In this document: positions 1 through 7,254 of the stretch, piece after piece
How positions within the stretch are numbered: position 1 is the first letter of the stretch
How the letters are laid out: each line of letters starts with the position of its first letter
Origin: CAVVFX01 sp963777595
Lineage (GTDB): Bacteria > Acidobacteriota > Terriglobia > Bryobacterales > Bryobacteraceae
Direction: 5' to 3'
NCBI GenBank assembly: GCA_963777595.1
Contig: CAVZRE010000065.1
Location: 1 to 64,000 of the forward strand
Length of the DNA stretch: 64,000 nucleotides
Notes under the pieces: generated by a model
What the model was told of the DNA's origin: nothing
What the model saw: only the letters and a program-made list of their open reading frames with translations
The model's database searches: none
Position numbers and translations under genes: made by a program

Positions 1-418
1 ACGTCGCACGCGTTGCGTTGGGCAATGCAGGACGAGCAAAATGAGCGCAAATGGCAGCAGCAACTGGCGGCGCAGAAAGAGCAGCAGGCAAAATCGACTC
101 GGATCGCAGAACTGCCAGCCAATGCCGCTGGAGTCGATGTTTTTCAACTATCGCTTGAAGGGCGGTGATGACACAATCCGGCCAGTGCGAGTCTTCGATG
201 ATGGCAAAGAGACATACATACAAATCAGCGCGGCGGCAAAGAACAGAGAGGCCCCTGTTCTTGTCGTGATAGGCGCGGACGGCAAGCAGGAGATGGTGAA
301 CTACCGCGTTAAAGACGACATGTACATCGTCGATCGCCTATTCGAAAGGGCCGAATTGATTCTCGGCAGTGGAAAGAAAGCCCGCAAAGTGGAGATCGAC
401 CGTGAACGAAAAAGCTGA
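1..418 (+). CDS. trbG: VirB9/TrbG/CagX-family conjugation protein, partial, frameshifted
   Basis: This is the outer-membrane-complex subunit of a conjugative type IV secretion system, cut at its 5' end by the window edge. The C-terminal part shows the family pattern: FNYRLKG, then PVRVFDDGKETYIQ, then VNYRV and YIVDRLFERAELILGSG, ending in KVEI. The preceding stretch makes sense only in another frame: frame 1 reads WAMQDEQNERKW and so on to GVDVF, and frame 2 takes over at FNYRLKG. The switch is at the T5 run 140-144, and removing one T joins the halves as GVDVFNYRLKG. It overlaps trbI by 17 bp, the usual trbG-trbI order. The family call is firm; whether the shift is a true mutation or a read error cannot be told here. 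Confidence 0.82.
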   Translation, partial: RRTRCVGQCRTSKMSANGSSNWRRRKSSRQNRLGSQNCQPMPLESMFFNYRLKGGDDTIRPVRVFDDGKETYIQISAAAKNREAPVLVVIGADGKQEMVNYRVKDDMYIVDRLFERAELILGSGKKARKVEIDRERKS

Positions 419-1832
419 AACTCTCTCGGGCAAAATGGACGCTCCCAGCGGCCTTGATCTAAATCCGCGGCCTCCGCGATCTGTGCGGGTCAGTAAACGG
501 GCCGCGGGAACACTGATGACAATCGCCGCTGTCATCCTCGGACTCTTCGCCTATGGAGGATACAAACGCCAGCAACGCCAGGTCGCAACGCTGGCGGAAG
601 GGAGCATGCCGCACAACGTGGCACCCGCCACGGCGGCCGGCGCAGAGATCTTGAAAGACGTGCCATCAGGCAACGTTCCGAATTCTCCGCAACAAAGGCC
701 TGCTGCGGATACGGGCATTCTGCAACCACCGGGTGATCCGCTATCGCCGCAACCGGGCCAACTGGGCGGACCATCTCCGAATGGCGGACAGGTTTTCGTT
801 CGGCAAGCACCTGTTCCTGCGCAGCCTACTGCGGTCCAGATGCCGCAGGTTCGGGAGCCATCTCCGGAAGAACGCCGTCTGCTGGCCGCGTACGAGCGCG
901 AACAGCAGGCAATCGTCGCACCGACGGCGTCGCGAGAGAGCTTTGGATCATCAGGATCCGGGGTTAGCCCGCAAATGAGCACTCCAACTCAAAGCAACGG
1001 CGGTGATGATGCCGCCCAGATCGCCCGCGCTGTTCAAAGCTTGATTCGCCAGAATGGAAGTTCACAGGTTACGCCTGACGCTGTCCGTGGTCTGCTCGCC
1101 CAACGCTCCCAATCGGCAGACGGGGATGGCGAGCAGACAGACCAAGGCCAGCAGAGCGGCAAAGAAGCCTTCCTGGCGAAAGCACGCGCCGGACAAGCCG
1201 ACGATTACCTGAAATCCACACGGACGGCGCCACTTTCCCGGTACGAGATCAAGGCAGGCTGGGAGATCCCGGCCGTATTGGAGCAGGCGCTCAATTCCGA
1301 CCTGCCGGGAGAACTGAAGGCGCTCGTCTCCTCAAACGTCTACGACACCGCCTCCGGGCGCTACCTATTGATCCCGCAGGGTGCGCGCCTAATCGGCGTC
1401 TACAACTCACGAATCAACTACGGTCAGGACGGTGTTCAAGTGGTCTGGGACAGGGTTATCTACCCGGACGGCTCGTCGCTCGACCTCTCCGGCATGATCG
1501 GCCAGGACGCTCACGGCTTCTCCGGCTTCCGCGATAAGGTCGATCGTCACTACACTCGGTTGATCGGCTTCGCCGTCCTGACGAGCCTGTTCGCCGCGGC
1601 GTCGGAGATCTCGCAGAACCAGAACCGCTCGCTACTTACTTACCCGAGCCCGGCGCAAGTCGCCGGAAGCGCGGTCGGACAGCAGGCGTCCGACCTGGGC
1701 GCACAGATAACGAGGCGTAACCTGAACGTTCAGCCGACGATCAAGGTGGCCGTCGGGTATCGCTTCAACGTCAGAGTGAACCGGGATATCCTTTTCGACG
1801 CCCCTTACGCGCCAGTTTCCCCCATCCGTTAA
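402..1832 (+). CDS. trbI: VirB10/TrbI-family conjugation protein
   Basis: The inner-to-outer membrane bridging subunit of the type IV secretion channel, about 476 residues. I chose GTG at 402 because GGAG lies 7 bases upstream and the product then begins just before a short cytoplasmic tail. One membrane helix follows at roughly residues 36-54 (TIAAVILGLFAYGGY), then a long Pro/Gln/Gly-rich periplasmic linker to about residue 290. The VirB10 barrel domain follows, with YEIKAGWEIPAVLEQ, SSNVYDTASGRYLLIPQGARLIGVY and VWDRVIYPDGSSLDL. Length and order match TrbI. It forms an operon with trbG upstream; the rest of the transfer operon is outside the window. Confidence 0.93.
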   Translation: MNEKAETLSGKMDAPSGLDLNPRPPRSVRVSKRAAGTLMTIAAVILGLFAYGGYKRQQRQVATLAEGSMPHNVAPATAAGAEILKDVPSGNVPNSPQQRPAADTGILQPPGDPLSPQPGQLGGPSPNGGQVFVRQAPVPAQPTAVQMPQVREPSPEERRLLAAYEREQQAIVAPTASRESFGSSGSGVSPQMSTPTQSNGGDDAAQIARAVQSLIRQNGSSQVTPDAVRGLLAQRSQSADGDGEQTDQGQQSGKEAFLAKARAGQADDYLKSTRTAPLSRYEIKAGWEIPAVLEQALNSDLPGELKALVSSNVYDTASGRYLLIPQGARLIGVYNSRINYGQDGVQVVWDRVIYPDGSSLDLSGMIGQDAHGFSGFRDKVDRHYTRLIGFAVLTSLFAAASEISQNQNRSLLTYPSPAQVAGSAVGQQASDLGAQITRRNLNVQPTIKVAVGYRFNVRVNRDILFDAPYAPVSPIR

Positions 1833-1997
1833 CAGGTTACAGAACACTCCGCCCACAGCGCAATTTGAGGGGGATCGTCGAGAACACGGTTCCTGCAGCG
1901 CCGCTTTGCGACCTCGCTGTTCAAATCCGACGATACGCTCATTGCGAAGATGCTTAAATGAAAGCGAGCAGCGGAGCATCGGAGGTCCGCCGAGGCT

Positions 1998-2333
1998 TTG
2001 TTTCAAGCATTCAGGTTAATTGTGGATATCGCATATTCAACTCGGTCGCAGTTCCTAAGCGCGTGTGAGACTGCCATACGCGAACAGCGCGCGGGTTTGG
2101 ATGGCGGCCGCATCGTGCGTGTGGATTTCGGAGGCGGGGGCTACAACGGCTCCATTAATGCCACCATCCGCCCGAACGACCACGCGTTCTTCGGTGCAGA
2201 CTGCGAGCTCAAAGACCCGACCAGGTTTCCGGCGCGGATCCGAGCGGCGGCTACTGCTCTGAAAAATTGCGAGTGCTATGGCCTATTCGAAATTTTGCAT
2301 TCAGATGGATCGATTAAGATTCGCAAGATCTAA
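1998..2333 (+). CDS. hypothetical protein in the mobile element
   Basis: A 111-residue product of no family I recognise. TTG at 1998 is preceded by GGAGG at 1981-1985; GTG at 2022 is an alternative start. The protein is soluble-looking, with a Gly-rich segment (VDFGGGGYNGSINATIRPND) near the middle, two Cys residues close together (KNCECYG) and no signal or membrane helix. It lies between trbI and a glycosylase-like gene inside the putative conjugative element. It is kept because its codon use looks coding and no better frame overlaps it. Confidence 0.5.
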   Translation: MFQAFRLIVDIAYSTRSQFLSACETAIREQRAGLDGGRIVRVDFGGGGYNGSINATIRPNDHAFFGADCELKDPTRFPARIRAAATALKNCECYGLFEILHSDGSIKIRKI

Positions 2334-2369
2334 GCCCCCGGGCGACGGGTGAGCGAGCAAACGGGGGCT
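2333..2369 (+). terminator. hairpin after hypothetical gene, possible terminator
   Basis: AGCCCCCG (2333-2340) and CGGGGGCT (2362-2369) can form an 8-bp GC stem with a 21-base loop, starting on the last base of the stop codon at 2331-2333. There is no T-run after it, so intrinsic termination is uncertain. It could equally act as an RNA-stabilising hairpin. Confidence 0.3.
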
Positions 2370-2448
2370 GCCGTGACTTCATCTTTGACTGCGAAAAGTC
2401 CACAGTGTGTGCCCGAGCGAAGGCTGTATGTGGTGAGTTGTTTCGGAA

Positions 2449-3258
2449 GTGCAGTCTAGCAGTGTAGACTACCCGGTCGGTCGCTCACGAACCGGTGAGA
2501 TCGCGGCCTGTCGGCCCCGCGTGCAAGCATGGATCGTGACGACGGGTCTGAAGGATCTCCAAACGTTGTATTTGGATTTGGTCATGCGGCGGAAGGTATG
2601 CATGGAATGTTCCGGACTGGAAAATCCAGCGCGATTCTGCGAGGGTCGATACGACAGTGACCATATCGGACCATGGACGCTATGGCAGGGCAATATCGGA
2701 TCTGAGCTGATGGTCATAGGCCAAGACTGGGGCGACACAAAGTACTTCGCCAACAATTACGGTCGGGACGGCGCGGACAATCCAACAAACCGGAACCTTC
2801 GGCATCTCCTTGCGGTTGCGGGCGTACATATCGACCTCCCACGGCTGGACGACTGCGGTCACGGCTCAGTATTTTTGACGAACGCAATTCTGTGTCTGAA
2901 GAAGGGTGGAATGCAGGCTGCTGTGGATCGTTCGTGGTTTGCCAACTGCGGAACGCGATTTCTTCGGCCCACGATTGAGTTGGTCAGGCCGACTGTGGTC
3001 GTAGCTCTCGGCCAACAGGCGTATCGAGCGATATGCGAGGCTTACCGCATCCGTCCAGAGCGGTTCCGTCGAGCTGTTGAAGCTCGGCCTTCGGTACTGC
3101 CCTCCGGGCCTTCCCTGGTACCTGTGTATCATTGCGGCGCACGAACGCTGAACACGCATCGATGTCTTTCGGCCCAGGAGCTTGATTGGGACCGCGTCCG
3201 CCGCGCGCTGGCTGACCGTAGATGCGGCGGTGAGGACGAGCCAAGTAATCGTGCTTGA
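2449..3258 (+). CDS. uracil-DNA glycosylase-superfamily-like protein
   Basis: Likely a member of the uracil-DNA glycosylase fold group. VIGQDWGDT near residue 87 corresponds to the Asp-bearing motif 1. LTNAILCLK near residue 145 resembles the middle Asn strand. PVYHCGARTLNTHR near residue 225 resembles the His-containing C-terminal loop. An N-terminal Cys cluster (CMEC, then FC) may bind metal. The start is uncertain: GTG 2449 gives 269 residues, while GTG 2536 would remove 29 poorly conserved ones. Genes of this type are common on mobile elements. Activity on uracil is inferred, not shown. Confidence 0.55.
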   Translation: MQSSSVDYPVGRSRTGEIAACRPRVQAWIVTTGLKDLQTLYLDLVMRRKVCMECSGLENPARFCEGRYDSDHIGPWTLWQGNIGSELMVIGQDWGDTKYFANNYGRDGADNPTNRNLRHLLAVAGVHIDLPRLDDCGHGSVFLTNAILCLKKGGMQAAVDRSWFANCGTRFLRPTIELVRPTVVVALGQQAYRAICEAYRIRPERFRRAVEARPSVLPSGPSLVPVYHCGARTLNTHRCLSAQELDWDRVRRALADRRCGGEDEPSNRA

Positions 3259-3497
3259 AGGTTATGCGTCCATTGCAAGTTGAACCTCTCTCCCGTTCCC
3301 GCTGAAGAATCCCGCTCTCGAAGTGTTGGCGGCGCGGCGTGCGCAGGAGACCATTGAGGGCGAGTCGCCGTCGTCTCCGTGACCTTTCCCCTGCCGTAGG
3401 GGGGCGGTTGTCGGTCGTCTCGGCCCGGCTTCCACATTTCCACAAACACCGGGGTGCCTGCTACTGGATTCTTGTACAGGAACATATAGGATTATGT

Positions 3498-3750
3498 GCC
3501 CCCAGAATGCCGACGATCCGCCCCTACAATGCCGAGAAATCCCCCCAGAAGCGCCCCTTAGATGCCGAGGAAAAGGGCATTTTCCACAGGTGCTTCGCTT
3601 TTCCTGAAGCAGCGCCCCTAGAATGCCGACCACTTCTGAAAAGAGAGGCTATCCAGAGCCTCATACGCCATAACGCCCCCAGAATGCCGATGCCACAGCT
3701 TCTGACGTGAAGAAAGCGCCCCTACAATGCCGAACGTAGTCACTATGCCG
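3498..3750 (+). repeat. array of direct repeats, consensus GCCCCYAGAATGCCGA
   Basis: Six 16-bp copies lie in the same orientation at 3498-3513, 3520-3535, 3553-3568, 3614-3629, 3675-3690 and 3718-3733. A half copy is at 3541-3550 and a further ATGCCGA at 3744-3750. The invariant part is GCCCC followed by ATGCCGA; the middle varies (CAGA, TACA, TAGA). Start-to-start distances are 22, 33, 61, 61 and 43 bp. The array sits in the gene-free stretch 3259-3878, just before two helix-turn-helix genes and the recombinase. It could be iterons, binding sites for a control protein, or the multiple-repeat end of a lost IS21-like element (the first copy is preceded by TGTG). Confidence 0.75.
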
Positions 3751-3878
3751 ATGCCATTGCCTCTTCCGCCTAAACGCAATCTCAGCGTCCACGGTGGTTC
3801 GCAGTAATTAAGTGTGGCCATTCAGCAGAATTGGCGTCACGGCACGGGCTGTTCGCGCCGTACAGATTGGAGGGACAC

Positions 3879-4073
3879 ATGGAGAACACACTGGACAGCC
3901 TGACCGTGAAAGAGGTCGCCGGTATCTTGCGCTGCTCGAAGGCCCACGCTTTGAATGTGATCGAGGGGCGCGTGCGTGGAGTGCCGAAGTTGCCGCATCT
4001 GACCTTTGGCCGTCGAAAAGTCGTCCGCAAAGAATGGCTGGCCGCATGGATGGAAGAGAACAAGACCCGATAA
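3879..4073 (+). CDS. small helix-turn-helix protein, excisionase/AlpA-like
   Basis: A 64-residue DNA-binding protein. ATG 3879 has GGAGGGA 4 bases upstream. LTVKEVAGILRCSKAHALNVIEGRVRG is a winged-helix or HTH_17 type recognition helix, followed by a basic wing (FGRRKVVRKEWLAAWM). Such proteins regulate or direct excision of tyrosine-recombinase elements. It is immediately upstream of a second HTH gene and the integrase, so xis-like function is the best inference. Confidence 0.72.
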   Translation: MENTLDSLTVKEVAGILRCSKAHALNVIEGRVRGVPKLPHLTFGRRKVVRKEWLAAWMEENKTR

Positions 4074-4099
4074 GAACGGGCACCTTCGGAGTCACCAAC

Positions 4100-4369
4100 A
4101 TGAGCGCAATGCATTCCTCAGCCACGACTACCGGCAGCGTGTCGGCCTCTCGAACTGAATCCCCGCGCGAAGAGCGCCCGCTCACCGTTCGCGATGCCGC
4201 CCAGTATCTGGGCGTCAGTTCGCAGACAGTGTATCTTTGGGTTGAGCGAAAGCAGATTCCCCATCTCCGCGTGATGGGCCGTAATATCCGGTTTCTCAAA
4301 TCGGATCTTGAGCCCTTCCGCGCAACTTTCAAACAGGAGGTGGGATATGGCACGACCGATAAAGCATGA
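4100..4369 (+). CDS. helix-turn-helix excisionase-family DNA-binding protein
   Basis: An 89-residue protein starting at ATG 4100, with GGAG at 4088-4091. After a Ser/Thr-rich N-tail of about 30 residues comes LTVRDAAQYLGVSSQTVYLWVERKQIPHLRVMGRNIRF, a clear HTH_17/MerR-like fold with the RNIRF wing that ends in a segment typical of excisionase-family proteins. It overlaps the integrase start by 23 bp, so the two are probably co-translated. With the preceding gene there are two candidate directionality factors. Confidence 0.8.
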   Translation: MSAMHSSATTTGSVSASRTESPREERPLTVRDAAQYLGVSSQTVYLWVERKQIPHLRVMGRNIRFLKSDLEPFRATFKQEVGYGTTDKA

Positions 4370-5489
4370 TGGCGGCTTATTTAAGCGAAATGAATCGACG
4401 GTCTGGTGGATGCAGTACCGGGACAAAACCGGGCATCGCCAGAGAGAGTCGACCGGAACTGAGGATTGGAATGAAGCGCAACGCGTCCTCAGAGAGCGCT
4501 TGGAAGCCAGGGACAACAATACTCTTCCCTCGCTGCGCCGAGGGCAAGAGATCACGTTCGGGGAATGGGCGGATTCGTATTTGGCGAACTTTTCTACGCC
4601 CCCGTTTCGCGCCCCGAAGACGCACGAAGTGAATCAACGAGGCATAACGCATTTGAGGGCTGTGTTCGAGAAGACGAGACTCACGGACCTGAGCGCCGAC
4701 CACATCGAGGCCTATCTCCGTGATCGGCTGAAGCAACGTGTGCAGGTTAAGACCGGGAAGGGGGTCATTGAGAAGGGCCTGCTGAAGGCCACAACCGTTC
4801 ACCAGGAATTTCGTGTATTGCGGCGCATGCTGAACGTGGCAGTCCGCAAGAAATTTCTGGCTGCAAACCCGTGTTCGGGTGTCGAGTTTCCTGCGCGGGT
4901 TGACGGCATGTTCCGGCCGCACTACATGGGGTGGTCCGAACAACAGAAGATCGAGTTCAACGCGCCGGAGTATCTCAAGAACTTGATCCAGATCGTCACG
5001 GAGACCGGGCTCCGGATTTATAAGGAGCTTGCGCCCATAAGAAAGGAGCATCTAGACCTGCTGAACGGCACCGTGTGGATTCCGGACTCCAAAACAGTGA
5101 ACGGAGTCGCGGAGGTCCCGCTTACGGATATTGCGATTGAGGCCTTTCGGCGCCAACTGGCGATTTCCGGCCCGGGACCTTTCCTGTTCCCGAGCGAGGA
5201 AGACCCGGAGAAACATCAGAAGACGTTCAAGACAACTTGGCGCGCCACGTTGCGTCGGGCGGGTGTTCCATACTTTCGGATCTACGACCTGAGATCCACA
5301 TACGCCACACGGTTAAGCGCTGGCGGAGTTGCCGACGAATTCGTCACGCAGCTCCTGCGGCAGGGGGACGCGAAGGTTTTCAAGAAGTACTCTCAGATGA
5401 AGCTGCAAATGAAGCGGGAGGCTCTGGGCAAGTTGAACCGGAACGCCAACGAAGGCGGGAAGAGTTCTGACACAGGCCGCCCAAACTAG
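4347..5489 (+). CDS. int: tyrosine recombinase / phage-type integrase
   Basis: A 380-residue site-specific recombinase starting at ATG 4347 with AGGAGG at 4335-4340. The N-terminal half carries an AP2-like arm-binding segment (WWMQYRDKTGHR) and a SAM-like core-binding domain. The catalytic half shows TGLRIYKEL (first Arg), YDLRSTYATRL (box II Arg) and KVFKKYSQ (nucleophile Tyr). The usual His of HxLR is Tyr, and the usual GH before the Tyr region reads RQ (LLRQGDAKVF). It is the last gene of the mobile region, 95 bp from tRNA-Pro, as expected of an element integrated into a tRNA. Confidence 0.92.
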   Translation: MARPIKHDGGLFKRNESTVWWMQYRDKTGHRQRESTGTEDWNEAQRVLRERLEARDNNTLPSLRRGQEITFGEWADSYLANFSTPPFRAPKTHEVNQRGITHLRAVFEKTRLTDLSADHIEAYLRDRLKQRVQVKTGKGVIEKGLLKATTVHQEFRVLRRMLNVAVRKKFLAANPCSGVEFPARVDGMFRPHYMGWSEQQKIEFNAPEYLKNLIQIVTETGLRIYKELAPIRKEHLDLLNGTVWIPDSKTVNGVAEVPLTDIAIEAFRRQLAISGPGPFLFPSEEDPEKHQKTFKTTWRATLRRAGVPYFRIYDLRSTYATRLSAGGVADEFVTQLLRQGDAKVFKKYSQMKLQMKREALGKLNRNANEGGKSSDTGRPN

Positions 5490-5516
5490 AGGGGTTTTGA
5501 CACAGTTCTGACACAG
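5465..5516 (+). repeat. three direct copies of TGACACAG after int
   Basis: TGACACAG occurs at 5468-5475, 5498-5505 and 5509-5516. The first and third are within the longer TTCTGACACAG. They straddle the int stop codon and lie between the recombinase and the tRNA junction. Short direct repeats in this position are often arm-type recombinase sites; that role is inferred from place only. Confidence 0.45.
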
Positions 5517-5583
5517 TTAGGGCTGGAAACGGGTAAAGACGATGGTAGGGAAACGATCAAGCCTTTTAGAATCAGTAAGGATT

Positions 5584-5631
5584 TGGTCGGGGCGGGGCGA
5601 TTTGAACGCCCGACCCCCTGCGCCCAAGGCA
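5584..5631. other. candidate attachment site (tRNA-Pro 3' end, right end of element)
   Basis: The tRNA 3' half faces the integrase, and integrases of this layout recombine within the T-arm or anticodon stem, restoring the tRNA 3' end. The exact crossover cannot be seen because the second copy would lie left of the window. A direct repeat of part of 5584-5631 at the far end would prove it. Confidence 0.5.
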
Positions 5632-5660
5632 GGTGCGCTACCAGGCTGCGCTACGCCCCG
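5584..5660 (-). tRNA. tRNA-Pro(UGG)
   Basis: Read on the minus strand, the 77 bases fold as a complete tRNA. The acceptor stem is CGGGGCG with CGCCCCG, the D-arm is GCGC/GCGC, the anticodon stem is CCTGC/GCAGG around loop CTTGGGC with anticodon TGG, and the T-arm is GGGCG-TTCAAAT-CGCCC. A is the discriminator base and CCA is encoded. The gene is intact, as expected when an integrating element supplies a matching 3' end. Confidence 0.96.
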
Positions 5661-5909
5661 ACACTTTCTGACTTACTCATTCTAGACTACTTCCTGCCTT
5701 GATAGCTATTTCTTGCAAGAAAATCCGCCCAAAACGGACTCAAAACTCTAGCGTAGCGGCCTTTCCCGCCCGATCAAGGACCGCCGAGCTTCGCGTCATG
5801 CCGACGCCCGTCGCACTGAACGGAAAACCAAGAAGTGTCTCCCGGTCGACCTTTTCTCTCCGGGTAGTACTAGATGCTAACGCTTCACCCGAAGCGCACT
5901 CCAACGCGG

Positions 5910-6788
5910 CTAATCTGCGGCGGCCGGGCATGTCCCCACCGCGCACAAAGTACTCGGCGGACCCAGATGAACATGAGCCCCAGTCGCCTGATGAGCAACA
6001 GCAGCCCTAAAGGCGAAGAACGGAATCTGGTTGTCTACCAGGTAACGGCGCAGCCACACCCCCTCCGGTTGATCCGGACTTACCGGCACGTCCACCCGGC
6101 CCCGATGGTCGAATCCCATGGCTCTATGCACTGCTGTTTCGCCATTTGCGCTAATCGGCATGGCTGACCCGAACCGCTTCTGATAAGCATCCCGGATTTT
6201 CGCCAGAACAGTGGGTCCGAACTGTCCATTACCGTCGAACCGTTCAACCAGTGGATGCGCAGCCGCCTGTCCAGCCTGGCGCACAGATTCCGCCAGCGCC
6301 GCAAACTTTTCGGCGTCCTCTTCAGCCTGGACCATCGCATGTAGCTCAATAATCAATCTCGCACGGCTCTTTGCCCAATCCAGTTCGTGGTCCGCGCGGT
6401 CTGCGTCTTCGGAATACGTGCCCATCTCGGCCTTCGAAATGATGCCCTGGTTGAGCAGTTTCTGCATTTCGGTCAAAGCGTGGTGCTTCCGGTCGACCCG
6501 GCGTTGGGCGGCCGAAATCATTTCATCGGCTTGGTCGACCGTCAACTCCTTCCCGTAAAGCGTCTGATGCAAGATGGCGACATCCTTGGCATCCTCGAGA
6601 TTCTCCTTGGCCTGGTCAAGACGTAGCCGCGGGAGCACTCCCGAAACCACCAGGTGCTCTACGTTTTCCAGGTTCGCCCGAGCCCGAACGATAGCGCTAT
6701 CATTCGGATCTACTGTGACTTGGGCGGCTTGGCAGGAACTCGCAAGAGCGCACAAAAAGATACTGGGAAGGAAGACTTTGAAAAACAC
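5910..6788 (-). CDS. exported coiled-coil protein with possible M15-like C-terminal domain
   Basis: 292 residues with a signal peptide (about 1-21, ending CQAAQ). The central region (about 30-190) is Glu/Lys/Ala-rich and helical, reminiscent of TolC-type coiled coils. The C-terminal 70 residues contain DHRGRVDV and then AHVHLGPPS, a His-x4-Asp plus His-x-His arrangement like that of zinc M15-type peptidases. That match is by pattern only. The gene diverges from rsfS with about 41 bp between starts. A secreted envelope or murein role is an inference. Confidence 0.5.
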   Translation of the reverse strand: MFFKVFLPSIFLCALASSCQAAQVTVDPNDSAIVRARANLENVEHLVVSGVLPRLRLDQAKENLEDAKDVAILHQTLYGKELTVDQADEMISAAQRRVDRKHHALTEMQKLLNQGIISKAEMGTYSEDADRADHELDWAKSRARLIIELHAMVQAEEDAEKFAALAESVRQAGQAAAHPLVERFDGNGQFGPTVLAKIRDAYQKRFGSAMPISANGETAVHRAMGFDHRGRVDVPVSPDQPEGVWLRRYLVDNQIPFFAFRAAVAHQATGAHVHLGPPSTLCAVGTCPAAAD

Positions 6789-6829
6789 GGTTCTCTTTTA
6801 TAGTACGATATCGGCTGGGAGAGTGTTTC

Positions 6830-7246
6830 CTGGCAAAGGTTAGTGAAATCGAAAAAAATGATTCGGGCAGCGAGGTCCAGCCGACGTGGCTGGCGGCAGT
6901 AAGAGCCGCGGAGTCGAAGAAAGCTACCGACATTAAAGTTCTGGATCTCACCGGCATCACCTCTTTCGCCGACTATTTCGTTATCTGCACCGGCTCCAAC
7001 TCCAAGCAGGTCCAGGCGATCGCCGACGAGGTTGCGATGCAGTTGAAGAAACTAGGCGAAAATCCGATAAGCCTGGAGGGCTACGCCCAAGCTGAGTGGA
7101 TTCTGGCGGATTACGGAGATCTCTTGATTCATGTGTTTTCGACCAAGGCACGCGAGTACTACGATCTGGAGCGGTTGTGGCGCGCCGCTAAAGTCGTAGC
7201 CCTCCCCGCGGGCCACGATGCTCCTGCCGTGGAGGCGCGGGCGTAA
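6830..7246 (+). CDS. rsfS: ribosomal silencing factor RsfS (no canonical start codon)
   Basis: RsfS binds ribosomal protein uL14 and blocks subunit joining in starvation. The family core is complete: AVRAAESKKATDIKVLDL, FADYFVICTGSNSKQVQAIAD, GYAQAEWILADYGDLLIHVF and FYDLERLW-like YYDLERLW. The only in-frame ATG, GTG or TTG is 7037, which would delete half the core. CTG at 6830, preceded by GGGAG at 6817-6821, gives a normal N-terminus (138 residues), so I use it. A read indel near the A7 run at 6852-6858 could instead hide the true start. rlmH follows by 8 bp, a conserved pairing. Confidence 0.85.
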   Translation: MAKVSEIEKNDSGSEVQPTWLAAVRAAESKKATDIKVLDLTGITSFADYFVICTGSNSKQVQAIADEVAMQLKKLGENPISLEGYAQAEWILADYGDLLIHVFSTKAREYYDLERLWRAAKVVALPAGHDAPAVEARA

Positions 7247-7254
7247 GCGCGGTC

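Noticed and set aside
5661..5909. A gene in the 249 bp right of tRNA-Pro
   Set aside because: Frames there give no family-like protein and have no ribosome sites; left as noncoding.
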